NCBI GenBank assembly: GCA_963556495.2
Contig: OY747713.1
Location: 467,501-531,500 of the forward strand
DNA length: 64,000 nt
Source: Valencia hispanica
Taxonomy: Eukaryota > Chordata > Actinopteri > Cyprinodontiformes > Valenciidae
Direction of reading: 5' to 3'
This document shows positions 12,067 through 22,632 of the stretch, piece after piece. The notes under the pieces are model-generated. The model had not been told where the DNA came from, did not search any database, and was given only the letters and a program-made list of their open reading frames with translations. Both the position numbers and the translations under genes were made by a program. How positions within the stretch are numbered: the first letter of the stretch is position 1; each line of letters begins with the position of its first letter.

Positions 12067-12577
12067 CTCAGCGTCCTGAAATAACCCATTGTTAGTTCCT
12101 CTGTTCCACTCTCTGTGGTGAAGAAGAGCCACAGAAGAACCAAGAGATGAGGAGAAGAACTAAGATTGAAGGAAACCTCTGTGAGCTGATGAAGATGTTC
12201 CCGCAGAGGATCACCAGAGAAGATGCTGATCTTCAGCAGTCAACCTGACTGCTTTAATCTGCTCACCGGTGCTTTGGCCCAAACATGATGGAGCTCTGAA
12301 ATCAGAGGACTGTGGAGAAAAACTGACTTTAAACCAAAGTCAGGAAGCTGGACCTGAACCAGATCATAAAACTGAGCAAAACTGTGCAGAAAGAGATGGA
12401 AGCCTCATGGTGAACAGCATTAGCGTCACATAAACCTCCTCCATCACTGAAGGGAAGCTTCCAGCCGCTCAGTGAGAAGCTCTCTGCTTCAGCCTGGGTC
12501 TGGATGCCCGGGTCTGCATGGGGAATGGGTGTGGATGAGCCGAGCAGTGAGTCTGAGTTCTCATCTTCCTCCCACAG

Positions 12578-12718
12578 CCCAGAGATCGGCCCAGGAGCTG
12601 CCGCTGGTGGATAAGCAGAGCCTGGAGAGCTGCCCCGCCCCCGGAGGGGAGAGGATGATCCTAGACGGGCACAACTTCCAGCACGACTCCAAGGTCGTGT
12701 TTGTGGAAAAGGCTCAAG
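12578..12718 (+). CDS. nfatc1: nfatc1 exon: start of IPT/TIG domain
   Basis: The acceptor TCCCACAG precedes 12578 and the donor GTAAGA follows 12718. It encodes [18 protein letters not shown], then the start of the IPT domain with [20 protein letters not shown] and VEKAQ, leaving one base that makes an aspartate codon with the next exon. The IPT (Rel C-terminal) domain mediates dimer contacts and contact with partners. A 1.3-kb pyrimidine repeat begins 65 bases beyond the donor. Confidence 0.95.
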
Positions 12719-12782
12719 GTAAGAGGAAGGGCTGAAGTGTGTTTGTTTCCCTCCGTCTGCTGCTGGAGAAACCCCAGGACTC

Positions 12783-13509
12783 CTCCTTCCTCCTCCTTCT
12801 CCTCCTCCTCCTTCCTCCTTCCTCCTCCTTCCTCCTCCTCCTCCTTCCTCCTTCCTCCTCCCTCCTCCTCCTTCCTCCTCCTCCTTCCTCGTCCTCCTCC
12901 TCCTCCTCCTCTTCTTCCTCCTCTTCCTCCTCCTTCCCCCTCCTCCTCCTCCTTCCTCCTCCTTCCTCCTCCTTCCTCCTTCCTCCTCCTTCCTCCTCCT
13001 CCTCCTTCCTCCTTCCTCCTCCCTCCTCCTCCTTCCTCCTCCTCCTTCCTCCTCCTCCTCCTCCTCCTCTTCTTCCTCCTCTTCCTCCTCCTTCCCCCTC
13101 CTCCTCCTCCTTCCTCCTCCTCCTTCCTCCTTCCTCCTCCTTCCTCCTCCTCCTCCTTCCTCCTTCCTCCTCCCTCCTCCTCCTTCCTCCTCCTCCTTCC
13201 TCCTCCTCCTCCTCCTCCTCTTCTTCCTCCTCTTCCTCCTCCTTCCCCCTCCTCCTCCTCCTTCCTCCTCCTTCCTCCTCCTTCCTCCTTCCTCCTCCTT
13301 CCTCCTCCTCCTCCTTCCTCCTTCCTCCTCCCTCCTCCTCCTTCCTCCTCCTCCTTCCTCCTCCTCCTCCTCCTCCTCTTCTTCCTCCTCTTCCTCCTCC
13401 TTCCCCCTCCTCCTCCTCCTTCCTCCTCCTCCTTCCTCCTTCCTCCTCCTCCTCCTCCTCCTCCTCCTCCTCTTCCTCCTCCTTCCCCCTCCTCCTCCTC
13501 CTTCCTTCT

Positions 13510-13540
<31 letters not shown>

Positions 13541-14088
13541 TCCTCCTCCTCCTCCTCCTCTTTCCTCCTCCTCCTCCTTCCTCCTCCCCCTCCTCCCTCC
13601 TCTTCCTCCTCCTTCCCCCTCCTCCTCCTCCTTCCTCCTCCTCCTCCTCCCTCCCTCCTCCTCCTCCCTCTTCCTCCTCCTTCCTCCTCCTCCTCCTCCT
13701 CTTTCCTCCTCCTCCTCCTTCCTCCTCCTCCTCCTCCTTCCTCCTCCTCCTCCTCCCTCCTCTTCCTCCTCCTTCCCTCTCCTCCTCCTCCTTCCTCCTC
13801 CCTCCTCTTCCTCCTCCTTCCCCCTCCTCCTCCTCCTTCCTCCTCCTCCTCCTCCTCCCTCTTCCTCCTCCTTCCTCCTCCTCCTCCTCCTCTTTCCTCC
13901 TCCTCCTCCTTCCTCCTCCTCCTCCTCCTTCCTCCTCCTCCTCCTCCCTCCTCTTCCTCCTCCTTCCCTCTCCTTCCTCCTCCTTCCTCCTCCTCCTCCT
14001 CCCTCCCTCCTCCTCCCTCCCTCCTCCTCCTCCCTCTTCCTCCTCCCTCCTCCTTCCTCTTCCTCCTCCTTCCTCCTCCTCCTCCATC
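12783..14088 (+). repeat. (TCC)n pyrimidine tract with higher-order units
   Basis: About 1.3 kb of almost uninterrupted pyrimidine on the + strand, built from TCC and TTCC units. Within it a block beginning CTTCTTCCTCCTCTTCCTCC recurs at 12911, 13069, 13220 and 13378, so units of 158, 151 and 158 bases are tandemly arranged. A different spacing pattern follows from about 13560. Very long open frames on both strands here are artefacts of the three-base period. Confidence 0.97.
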
Positions 14089-15475
14089 ATCAGAATATCC
14101 AGAGTGCCACATGTGGTGCACATTACAGCGCCATATTTTTAACCCAGCAGATTTACATTTGCAGAAGTTTCCATTGCCTGTTGAGCAGAGGAATGATCAC
14201 AGCAGTGTGTGTGTTTGTGTTTGCTTCTTGCCGGGAGCTGCTTCGGTTCGGAGGCAGCAGCGACGGCTCCCAGATGTTCAGCTGAGGTTTTCTAATATTC
14301 GTGTCCTTGATTAGCTGCAGCGGCGCTACGTGAGGAAGAGTTTGGGTGGAGGCCGAGCGGCGTAAACACGTGTGATAGGATCAGAGCCGTGACTCACTGG
14401 AGGAACGAAGGAAGCCTGATCATTGTTTCATGTGTGAAAGCAGGAATTCCAGGCAGCAAGGCTTCCAGCTCGGCACAATGGAGCCGTGAGAGTGTTTATC
14501 GCAGCGAGACGTTGACCTTTTAACCCTCCCCACATCTTTCTTTCTTTCTTTTACGCTGATGACTTCAGAGTCACAGATGAAATATCTGTTGGAAATCAAC
14601 CTGAAAGACGAAAGAATTTAGAGCAAAAAACCATAGAATGTAATTTAAATAAAAACCTGACAATCAGTAACTGTGGGATTTATGTAAAGAACATTAATAG
14701 AAGGAAGGAAAAGTGATTCAAAGCTTTTTATGGGAGAGGAAGAAAAGAAATCTGATCTATTCATTTTGATGCTGGAATGTTTGAAACCTTTTATATCGAT
14801 TCTCAAGATTCACTGAACAAGTTTGTGCACAAGCATTTTAAATATAAAAATATACATGTTGTGGTTTTATGTAAACCTGCATATGTCCAGTAGAAGAAAG
14901 AAACGGTTGAGTCAGTGCCTGGATCTGAATGTTTGGTGTCCAGCAGATAGCATGCAGGTCTAAACAGTTTGTGTCCAGGATGTGTGGAGTCTGCAGAGAT
15001 GGTAGCCAACCTTTTCCTCACCCTAGACCTGATGATCCTCTCTGCAGACCGGACCGGTCCGGTTCTGAGGATGATCCAAACCACAGAGTGATACAGGACA
15101 GACTAAATAATGGAGAAGACGACCAGCAGATTCAGTCTCAGAGGCTGTGTACCTCAGTGAACATGATCAGGTTTTGAAGAAGCCAAACTTGTAAATGTAG
15201 ATTAAAAGGGGCCAAGGACAGAACCCTGAGGTGTTGTATTGTTGGACTCTTCAGAAAGTCTCCAGTCATCGTCTAAAGAAAATCGTTCAGGTCGCAGCAA
15301 AACTGTTCCGATCTTCACCAGATTCTACAATTATTTAAATCTAACCTGAAGTGAATGAAAATGCTGAGTCAGGATCTTAGTGTCTGATGAAAACCCAGAT
15401 TGGATCCAGCTTCAGCTTTTGGAAGATGGACTCAAATTAGACTCTAGAATACTTTGGACTATAAAGGAGATCATG
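14089..15475. other. Intron sequence, nothing recognised
   Basis: Part of the 14.6-kb nfatc1 intron. No repeat family or exon was recognised apart from short simple-sequence runs (GTGT at about 14205-14222, CTTT at 14538-14552). Confidence 0.4.
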
Positions 15476-15477
15476 GT

Positions 15478-15552
15478 CCACTTGTTGCAAAACAAGCCCA
15501 GATCATCAGCCCCCCACCACCGTGCCTGACAGTTGATCTTCTGTGTCTGGTT
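15478..15552 (-). mobile_element. Tc1/mariner transposase relic
   Basis: On the reverse strand this short stretch reads TVRHGGGGLMIWACF, the remnant of the conserved KHGGGSxMxWGCF block of Tc1/mariner transposases. Nothing else of the element can be followed, because the reverse L2-like copy begins at 15556. Confidence 0.55.
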
Positions 15553-15555
15553 CTG

Positions 15556-16811
15556 TCAATTCAATTCTATTCAGTTTATATTTCTATAGCGCCGATTCAC
15601 AACAGATGTTTCATCTCGCAGTTCTTTACAAGAAAAGTCATTTTAATACAATCATCCAATCAGTTTAAAGTTTCCTATCTAAGGAATCCCAGCAGATTGC
15701 ATCGAGTCGTTGACTTGAGGTTGATGCAGACTTTCCAACCACAGCAATCCTTCAGCAATCCCTCATACTGAGCAAGCATGTAGCGACAGTGGAGAGGAAA
15801 AACTCCCCTTTAACAGGAAGAAACCTCCAACAGCACCAGGCTCAGTAGGAGCGGCCATCTGCCACGACCGTCTGGGGGTTTGAGAAGACAGAGCAGAACA
15901 CAGAAGGAACAGAAGATCTGATATAAGAGAACTTTCTATGTTACAGAAAGTAAAAAGTTGATAACAGGACACAGTGGATGTTCAGTTACTGGGAGGATCA
16001 TCCCAGTCGATGCCCCCCGTCCAACAGGGCATTGCAGCCAAGCAGGATACCAGACCAGGTGTATCTTCTATGGAGAGAAAAACACTGAGAGAAAACAAAG
16101 TTAACAGTCGAAATAACAGAATGTACTGTAATACAACTGGAGAGTAGTAGGAGAGAAAAGTAGCAGAGTGAAGAAAATTGGTAAGTCTGTCCTCCAGCAG
16201 TCTAAGCCTATAGCAGCATAACTACAGAGATAGCTCAGGATGACCTTAGCCACTCTAACTATAAGCTTTATCAAAAAGGAAAGTTTTAAGCCTGGCCTTA
16301 AAAGTAAACAGAGTGTCTGCCTCACGGACTAAAGCTGGGAGCTGGTTCCACAGGAGAGGAGCCTGATAACTAAAAGATCTGCCTCCCATTCTACTTTTAG
16401 AGATCCTAGGAACTACAAGTAAACCTGCAGTCTGAGAGCAAAGGGCTCTGTTAGGAACATAAGGACCAATCAGATCTCTGATGGATGATGGAGCTGATTA
16501 TTATGGGCTTTATATGGAAGAAGAAGGATCTTAGATTCCATTCTGGATTTAACAGGGAGCCAATGAAGGGAAGCTAAAGCAGGAGAAATGTGATCTCTCT
16601 TTTTAATATTCATCAGAACTCTTGCTGCCGCATTTTGGATCAACTGAAGGCTTTTAATGGCATTTTGTGGACTTCCTGATAGTAAAGAATTACAGTAGTC
16701 CAGCCTTGAGGTAACAAATGCATGGACTAGTTTCTCAGCATCACTCCTGGACAGGATGTTTCTAATTTTAACAATATTCTAGGATTTCCTCCTTTCACCT
16801 CAGGAATATTG
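15556..16811 (-). mobile_element. L2-like LINE, 5'-truncated with 5' inversion (copy 5)
   Basis: The reverse complement matches the last 1.2 kb of the family (compare 57285-58528), from the ORF2 C-terminus (KNIKKR/HWLPVK region, about 16520-16760) to the TATAGAAATATAAACTGAAT end at 15556. At 16780 the orientation flips: 16780-16811 reads in the + sense (AGGATTTCCTCCTTTCACCT then CAGGAATATTG) and matches the family just upstream of the break. This is a short 5' inversion. Confidence 0.88.
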
Positions 16812-17744
16812 TTCATATTGCTCCATATGTTTTTCCATATTCAGCTGCTGCCTGTATTCGACCGTCTTTAGGACCTGGAGCAGCTGCTGTTGATGGGCGT
16901 TCCCTCTTTGCTTTTGATGAGGGTTTCCCTGCGTCTGGCACCAGTACTGGATTCCTGGGTAATCCTCCCATGGTCCCCCCCCCCCCCCAATCCATCCGAT
17001 CTGAGCCACCAGCTCGCTGCTCTATCTAAACTGATCCAGTCGACAAGCTGAGGCTCTCTGTGGGGAAACGCTTCATATAACAGGATCTGATGGGATGAAG
17101 GAACATTTTCAGATAAACTCCTGTTTTCCTGCAGATTTCAGCTCCGGACAGAAAGTTTCCTTTCTCTGTTTCTGTGTCGGCTGCTTTGAATCATTCCTCT
17201 ACCTGAGCTTCCAGCAGTGATTCTGGGGGAGAACATTAATTGAACTGTATTGTAACGTCTAAATATATGACAGGATACAAAATTAGTATTTCTATGCCTT
17301 TATTGTTTTCAAGTTTACAGAATTAGGGCAAATTGTAGCCTACAATAAAACTGGCCTGAGAAAAAACCCCAAAAACACACAAACCTTTTAAATCACAGCT
17401 AGACAATGACTATCGGCTATATGAAGCTACCCAGTCACATTTTAAAACGAAATTAGAAATAACAAAATCAAAGTGCTTTAAATGATATTGAGGCGCTTAG
17501 CACCATTGACCCTCAAAGGAATCACTTTAGTCTGAACTCTGACCAGAAAAAAAACTCAGGTATACAGGACAAAAATGTAAACAGACTGTCACTACCAAAT
17601 ACACCAACAATGCCTGTAAAACTGACTTATATAGTGTGTGTTTGGGCAGCTACCCTACTAGACTGAAATCTCTGTTAAAGCGCATCAGAAGAAGGCGCTG
17701 AAAGCGTCCATCACCAAGACGGTTATGTTTTGAGGTGAGCTCAA
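16812..17744. other. Intron sequence with a poly-C run
   Basis: No exon or repeat family recognised. A run of about 13 C lies at 16976-16988. The part closest to 17700 may be an outer part of the adjacent hAT relic. Confidence 0.35.
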
Positions 17745-18960
17745 GACTGAAAAGTCTTTCTGCTGGTGGTGGATGGTGTTGGTGCATTGTAACGGAGTGT
17801 GTTTGTTTTAATGATTGGAATCAGATGAAGATTTTGCATCACAGGGGGAGAATTCAAATAAGATGTTTGCTCTGTTTCCACTGACATGAGTGCATCAGCC
17901 GACACATTCACCTGTTCATCAAAGGAGAAAAAGTCCTCCTCACTTGGGGCAACAGCAGCAGGTTGAGGGGCATCAGGGATGCAGGTTCCTCTGTTGTTAG
18001 GGTGCGACACTAAGGAGGAGAGTGATGTGGTCTCTTCTGGTTTCCTCTTTTACCCAGCCCAACTTAAACTTTTCTTTGATTGCTTCCACAATAATCTCGG
18101 GCAGCCCAGTGGTCATTGGTGATAGACCAATAAAAACAAGTCTCCTCTCCCTGTAGGATGTCCAGTGCAACAGAGGAAGGCTTCATAATGGCACACGATT
18201 CCTTAGGAAACTGGTATCGTTCATACATTTAATCTGAAACTGTGTGCAGTGAGAGGCATTTCCGTGATTCTTGCATAGGCATCATAAAATGAGTTCCACC
18301 GTGTCACTGTGGGGACAATCAACTTTTTACCACTAACCTCTTCAACGTGCTCAGCTGAGACGGTGGAGCGTCTGGACTTTGTCCACAGTGCAGAGCATTT
18401 TTCTGTAGCACTACAGTAGACCACTCTTGATTCTGGGTTGGTTGCAAGCCATTTATCCGCCTCATTGTTTGCAACTAGATTCAGTGTATGGGCTGGACAC
18501 CTTTGGTGGGGAGGCAGAACACATAGCCCAACCTGGGCATCTTCATATCTTCATCACCAACGCTAGGAAGCACACTGTGAAGATCTGTGCACTTCCCCAT
18601 CGCCACTGTCCTCCTCCTCTTCTGACTCAACATGCTGATACTCCTGATATGCCTTCACAAAGTTGCTACCGTTATTGGTCACACATGCCATGATTTTGTC
18701 ATGAGTAAGGCCGTATTCAGAGAAACTGTCCTCAATCTCTGTAAGTAGGGCGAGCCCTGAATCGTCTACATGCTATTGCCGCCTTCCTCCGTTTCAAACT
18801 GTCATTGTTTATCCAGTGACTCCAAGGTAGCTTCTGTTATTTGCTCTCCACAGATCAGCGGTGGTGGACACATGCTTCTGTTCTTCAATGGTCTTTTTAG
18901 GTTCCCTTGTCATGACTGTTTAGGCCTTATCCAAGAAAGTTTTTCTGCTCGGAAGTACAT
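17745..18960 (-). mobile_element. hAT transposase relic (ZBED-like)
   Basis: Read on the reverse strand, a decayed hAT-superfamily transposase can be followed through several frames. INNDSLKRRKAAIACRRF lies near 18790, DKIMACVTNNGSNFVK near 18690, a cysteine/histidine stretch [19 protein letters not shown] near 18450, [17 protein letters not shown] near 18290, and the C-terminal dimerisation remnant LRYNAPTPS near 17780. NNGSNF and TRWNS are typical of hAT transposases. Stops and frame changes interrupt it. No terminal repeats were identified. Confidence 0.75.
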
Positions 18961-19189
18961 GCTGAAAATATAAGAAAATAGCCTGATATCAAATTTAACG
19001 TTCTTATTAGAATTAAACACTACACATTACTAATGTGTAGCAAGCTCTGGATTTACTGCTCCATCTAACTTCCAATACTTAACCAATGGTCACCAGAAAT
19101 GGATCCGGACATAACAGAAAGATCCAGGATCCTCTGGAGAGGAAGACGCTGCTGCTCCTCTTCATCTAAACAAGTCAGTTTGCGTGGTT
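18961..19189. other. Intron sequence, nothing recognised
   Basis: Short AT-rich spacer between the hAT relic and an RTE-like 3' end. Confidence 0.35.
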
Positions 19190-19400
19190 TGGTCAGGATG
19201 CCATCTCACTGAGAAGACCCTGGAGAAGACTCAAAATCTGCTGGAAGGACGACATATTGCTTGTGGTCTGGGACACTTTGGATCCTCCAGGAGGAGCTCA
19301 AAGGGGTTCGCTGGAGAGAGGGAGGTCTGGTCTGCTGCCATCACCAGATCTTGGATAAGCAGAAGAACAATGATGGCCATCTCCATCCTAGCCTGTCTTA
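19190..19400 (+). mobile_element. RTE/Rex3-like LINE 3' end, diverged
   Basis: Contains CTGGGACACTTTGGATCCTC, GAGGTCTGGTCTGCTGCCAT and TTGGATAAGCAGAAGAACAA, diverged versions of the 3' end seen at 55660-55765. RTE-type LINEs in fish commonly end this way with a GATG tail. Only the extreme 3' end is present. Confidence 0.6.
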
Positions 19401-20619
19401 CTATTTACTTTCACTTGATGTTCACTCTGAGGTTCCCTTTGTTGTTTTACTGAAGAGCTTCGTAGCATTTGGACATCTGGGATGACAGCTGTGAAACTCT
19501 GGGCTCCACCTGTGGGACTGTGTCTCCACCTTACCTTGGTCCTGAGTGCTGCAGACAGGAGTAAGCGGGTGCAGAAGATGTTCGGAAACCTGGACCTGGT
19601 CATGCTGTTGGCTTGTGAGACCTGCAGGAGAGCATGCAGAGATGCAGGCGCAGTCAGCAGTGGTTTGCAGGAAGGGTTTGCTTTCCGTCTCGTCGTGCAC
19701 GTGGTCAGCGTGCCTCCATGGAACAATGAGTTCCACATGGTGCAGTTTGGTGGTTTGTCTGCTTCTGACACATCTCAGAACAATGCCTGTTTTCATAAAC
19801 AAATCAATTACAGCCACATAAACAACGTGGATTATGTTTTCATAAATTACGACGTGCGATCCAGAAAACTGGCCGTCCGTTTGGAGGAGTTCAGAGCAGA
19901 GATGGGCGCCGCTGTCGCTGGATGTTGGACTTTTTTCACCGCAGCGGCTCTCGTGGAGCTTCCAAGATGTTTTCAGGGCGGCAGGAAGGAAGATGTTTGA
20001 GTCGCCAGGCGGAGGACAAGGCAGCTCTTTGAGCCGTGGCAGACCATGTGTTTATATTTACTGGACGTTTTGAGGGCTTGGGCACATGCCACCACGCTGT
20101 TTCACTCTGGGCACCACAGCTTCACTCCACCCAGCTCCAATTAAGGAGCACAAGGAGCCATTTGATTCCATTTATACACAAAACATGACAAATAGCTGAG
20201 GCGTATATTGTTTGATCCCTCCGGAGGCCGTGACTCTCTGCTGCTCTGTGTTATGTCTGTCCTCAGAGGGTAATGATTTGTGTAGACCATTGCTAACGAA
20301 ATGTGACTGCTGAGGCCCAGAGGCTGCCTGGGTGTAGTGGGAGCTGTGGAGGGGTCCTGGGTTTATAAGCTGGCTCGGTTTTGGGGAGCGGTTTTCTGGC
20401 TCCGCTGTTAAACTTGGAGGATCCTGGAGAGAGTCCAGCACAGTGGGTTTGAGAGCTAGAAAACTGTTAGGAGGGGAGCTGCAGCTGAAGGTTTTTTTCC
20501 TTGGATTAGAGCAGATGTTCCTCTATTACTCTGGAACATTCTGCGGTTACCAGATATCTGGGACGCTCCTTACAAACATCGGAGTCCTGAAGGTGGACGG
20601 TCAAACGCCCTGATGTGAC
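19401..20619. other. Anonymous intron sequence with long random ORFs
   Basis: Holds open frames on both strands (for example 19482-20000 +) that overlap each other and show no family motif. Nothing here can be called a gene. Confidence 0.35.
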
Positions 20620-21359
20620 AAATGTTGGCAAGGCAATTTTATGTGTATAGCACACTTTCAACAAAAGGCAATTCAATGTGCTATACATAAATGAGCAATA
20701 AAGCATAAAACACACACAAAACACATGATACATGAAAGCATTAATCAAAGGCAGCTCTAAACAGAAACAGTTTTTATCTGTGATTTAAAAGATCTCAGTG
20801 TTTCAGCAGCTTTGCAGTTTTCTGGAAGTTTGTTCCAGATTAGAGGAGCATAGAAACTGAAAGCTGCTTCTCCATGCTTGGTTCTGATTCTAGGGATGTT
20901 GAGTCGACTGGAATTAGAGGACCTGATTGGTCTGGGGGGGGGGGGGGGGTTGCTATAGTAACAGTAGATCTTCATCATACTTTGGTGCTAAGCCATGTAA
21001 TGAGTTATAAACTAGTAAAAGTATTTAGAGGTCTATTCTCTGAGCTACAGGGAGCCAGTGTAAGGACTTTAGAACTGGGGTGATGTGCTCTACTTTCCTG
21101 GTTCTAGTGAGGAACACGAGCAGCAGCGTTCTGGATCAGCTGCAGCTGTCTGATTGACTTTTTAGGCAGACCTGTGAAGACGCTGTTGCAGTAATCAATC
21201 TGACTAAAGATAAACGCATGGATGAGTTTTTCTAGGTCCTGTTGTGACATCAGTCCTTTAATCCTAGAAATGTTCTTCAGGTGATAGAAGGCTGACCTTG
21301 TTATTGACCTTTATGTGACCCTGGAGGTTCAGGTCTGAGTCCATTACTACACCTAGATT

Positions 21360-21930
21360 TCAGGCCTGATCAGTAGTTTCTAGCTGGATTAACTTTATCT
21401 GTGTGCTGACTGTTGATCGTTCCTCTTTAGGTCCAAAAGTAATTACTTCTGTTTTGTTTCTGTTCAGCTGGAGGAAGTTATGGGACATCCATTCATTGAT
21501 TTGCTCGATGCATTTACTTTGGGTTTGGATGGGTTCAAAGTCACCTGGTGACATCGTAATGTAAAGCTGAGTATCAGCTGCATAGTTATGGTAGCTAATG
21601 TTATTGGTTGTTATAATCTTGCCTAGAGGGAGCATGTAGATAATAAATAAGAGGGGCCCCAGGATGGAGCCCTGGGGCACCCCACATGTGATTTCTGTGC
21701 ATTCTGATGAAAAGTTTCCTATTAAAACAAAGAAGTCCCTGTTCTTTAGGTAAGACTCAAACCAGCCAAGTCCTGCACCGGAGAGTCCGACCCAGCTCTC
21801 CAGTCGTTCCAATAATATATCAAGATCAACACTGAGGTCCAACAGAACCAGCACTCTGGTTCTACCACAGTCTGTATTTATGCTGATGTCAGTAAAAACT
21901 TTAACGAGGGCAGTCTCAGTGCTGTGGTGT
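21360..21930 (-). pseudogene. Family C reverse transcriptase fragment, catalytic residue lost
   Basis: The reverse-strand frame includes [37 protein letters not shown] and [10 protein letters not shown], the core of a non-LTR reverse transcriptase. Two defects are visible. The catalytic YADD reads YAAD, and the SAAFDTVDH block is shortened to SVDLD. The fragment ends at 21360 in QLETTDQA. It is part of a dead element. Confidence 0.8.
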
Positions 21931-21949
21931 GTTATCTACCAGCTTGTTT

Positions 21950-22222
21950 TTTGTTTTGTTTTTTTGTTTTTTTGTACTTTATTGAAATTTGTAAAGTGAA
22001 CAGTCACTCATTCCAGTTCAGTTTGTACAGTAAGTATACAAGGCAAAAAGAAAAAACAAAACAATACAACAGAGAAGTAAAAGGAGTAAACAAGAGATTA
22101 AACAGGGGGATGGGACAGACTTCATAATAGCTTTGTACATGAAAATTGTATTTGTGACAGCTCATTTGTTGAACATTTCTGAATGAATTTCAATCATTGA
22201 TAAACCTTTTTAATTTGTAGTT
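21950..22222 (-). mobile_element. Retro-insertion with 18-bp target-site duplication
   Basis: A foreign stretch of about 273 bases is flanked by perfect 18-base direct repeats, TTATCTACCAGCTTGTTT at 21932-21949 and 22223-22240. The insert begins on the + strand with a T-rich run (TTTGTTTTGTTTTTTTG), that is, an A-rich tail on the reverse strand, so a retrotransposed RNA inserted in reverse orientation. The body shows no family I recognise. It sits inside the family C LINE. Confidence 0.8.
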
Positions 22223-22239
22223 TTATCTACCAGCTTGTT

Positions 22240-22632
22240 TACTGATTTTGAGTTGGGAGATAAGGGGGATGTGGTGGGAGGGTAAATACGTTTAAAGGTT
22301 TCAACTGAACTGTCCCAGAGGAAACACTTTTTTACAGTTGTCTCACTGTGGCTAGATAGTTTTGCAGAAATTGTCCTTTCAAAGAAAACACAGAAATGAT
22401 CAGATAATGCAGTATCAATTACCAAAATGTTTGATATATTTAAATCTTTGCTGATAATTAAGTCCAGAGTGTGTCCTCGGTTGTTTGACATGCTGGATCA
22501 GGCCGAAGTTATGAGGAGTATCACTTAATGTTTTTGCCTATCTATCTTGAGATTTGTTGGTACGGATGTTGAAATCACCCACAATGATTAGTTGGTCATA
22601 GTCGATACATATTACAGACAGAAGGTATTGTG
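22240..22632 (-). pseudogene. Family C LINE endonuclease fragment
   Basis: The reverse strand reads LSVICIDYDQLIIVGDFNI (22632 down to about 22565), then GHTLDLIISKDLN and LSDHFCVFFERTIS, then a linker ending SVNKLVD. GDFN and SDH are the metal and catalytic blocks of APE-type LINE endonucleases. The endonuclease-to-RT region is deleted: SVNKLVD joins almost directly to the RT block at 21930, apart from the inserted element. Confidence 0.75.

Noticed and set aside
12661..14314. Very long open frames on both strands (up to 537 codons) made of Ser/Pro/Leu or Glu/Gly/Arg/Lys.
   Set aside because: They are products of the three-base period of the (TCC)n tract; all frames are open and no protein family is present.
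19482..20000. 172-codon frame on the + strand.
   Set aside because: No recognisable domain, overlapped by equally long frames on the other strand, no splice or codon-usage support.
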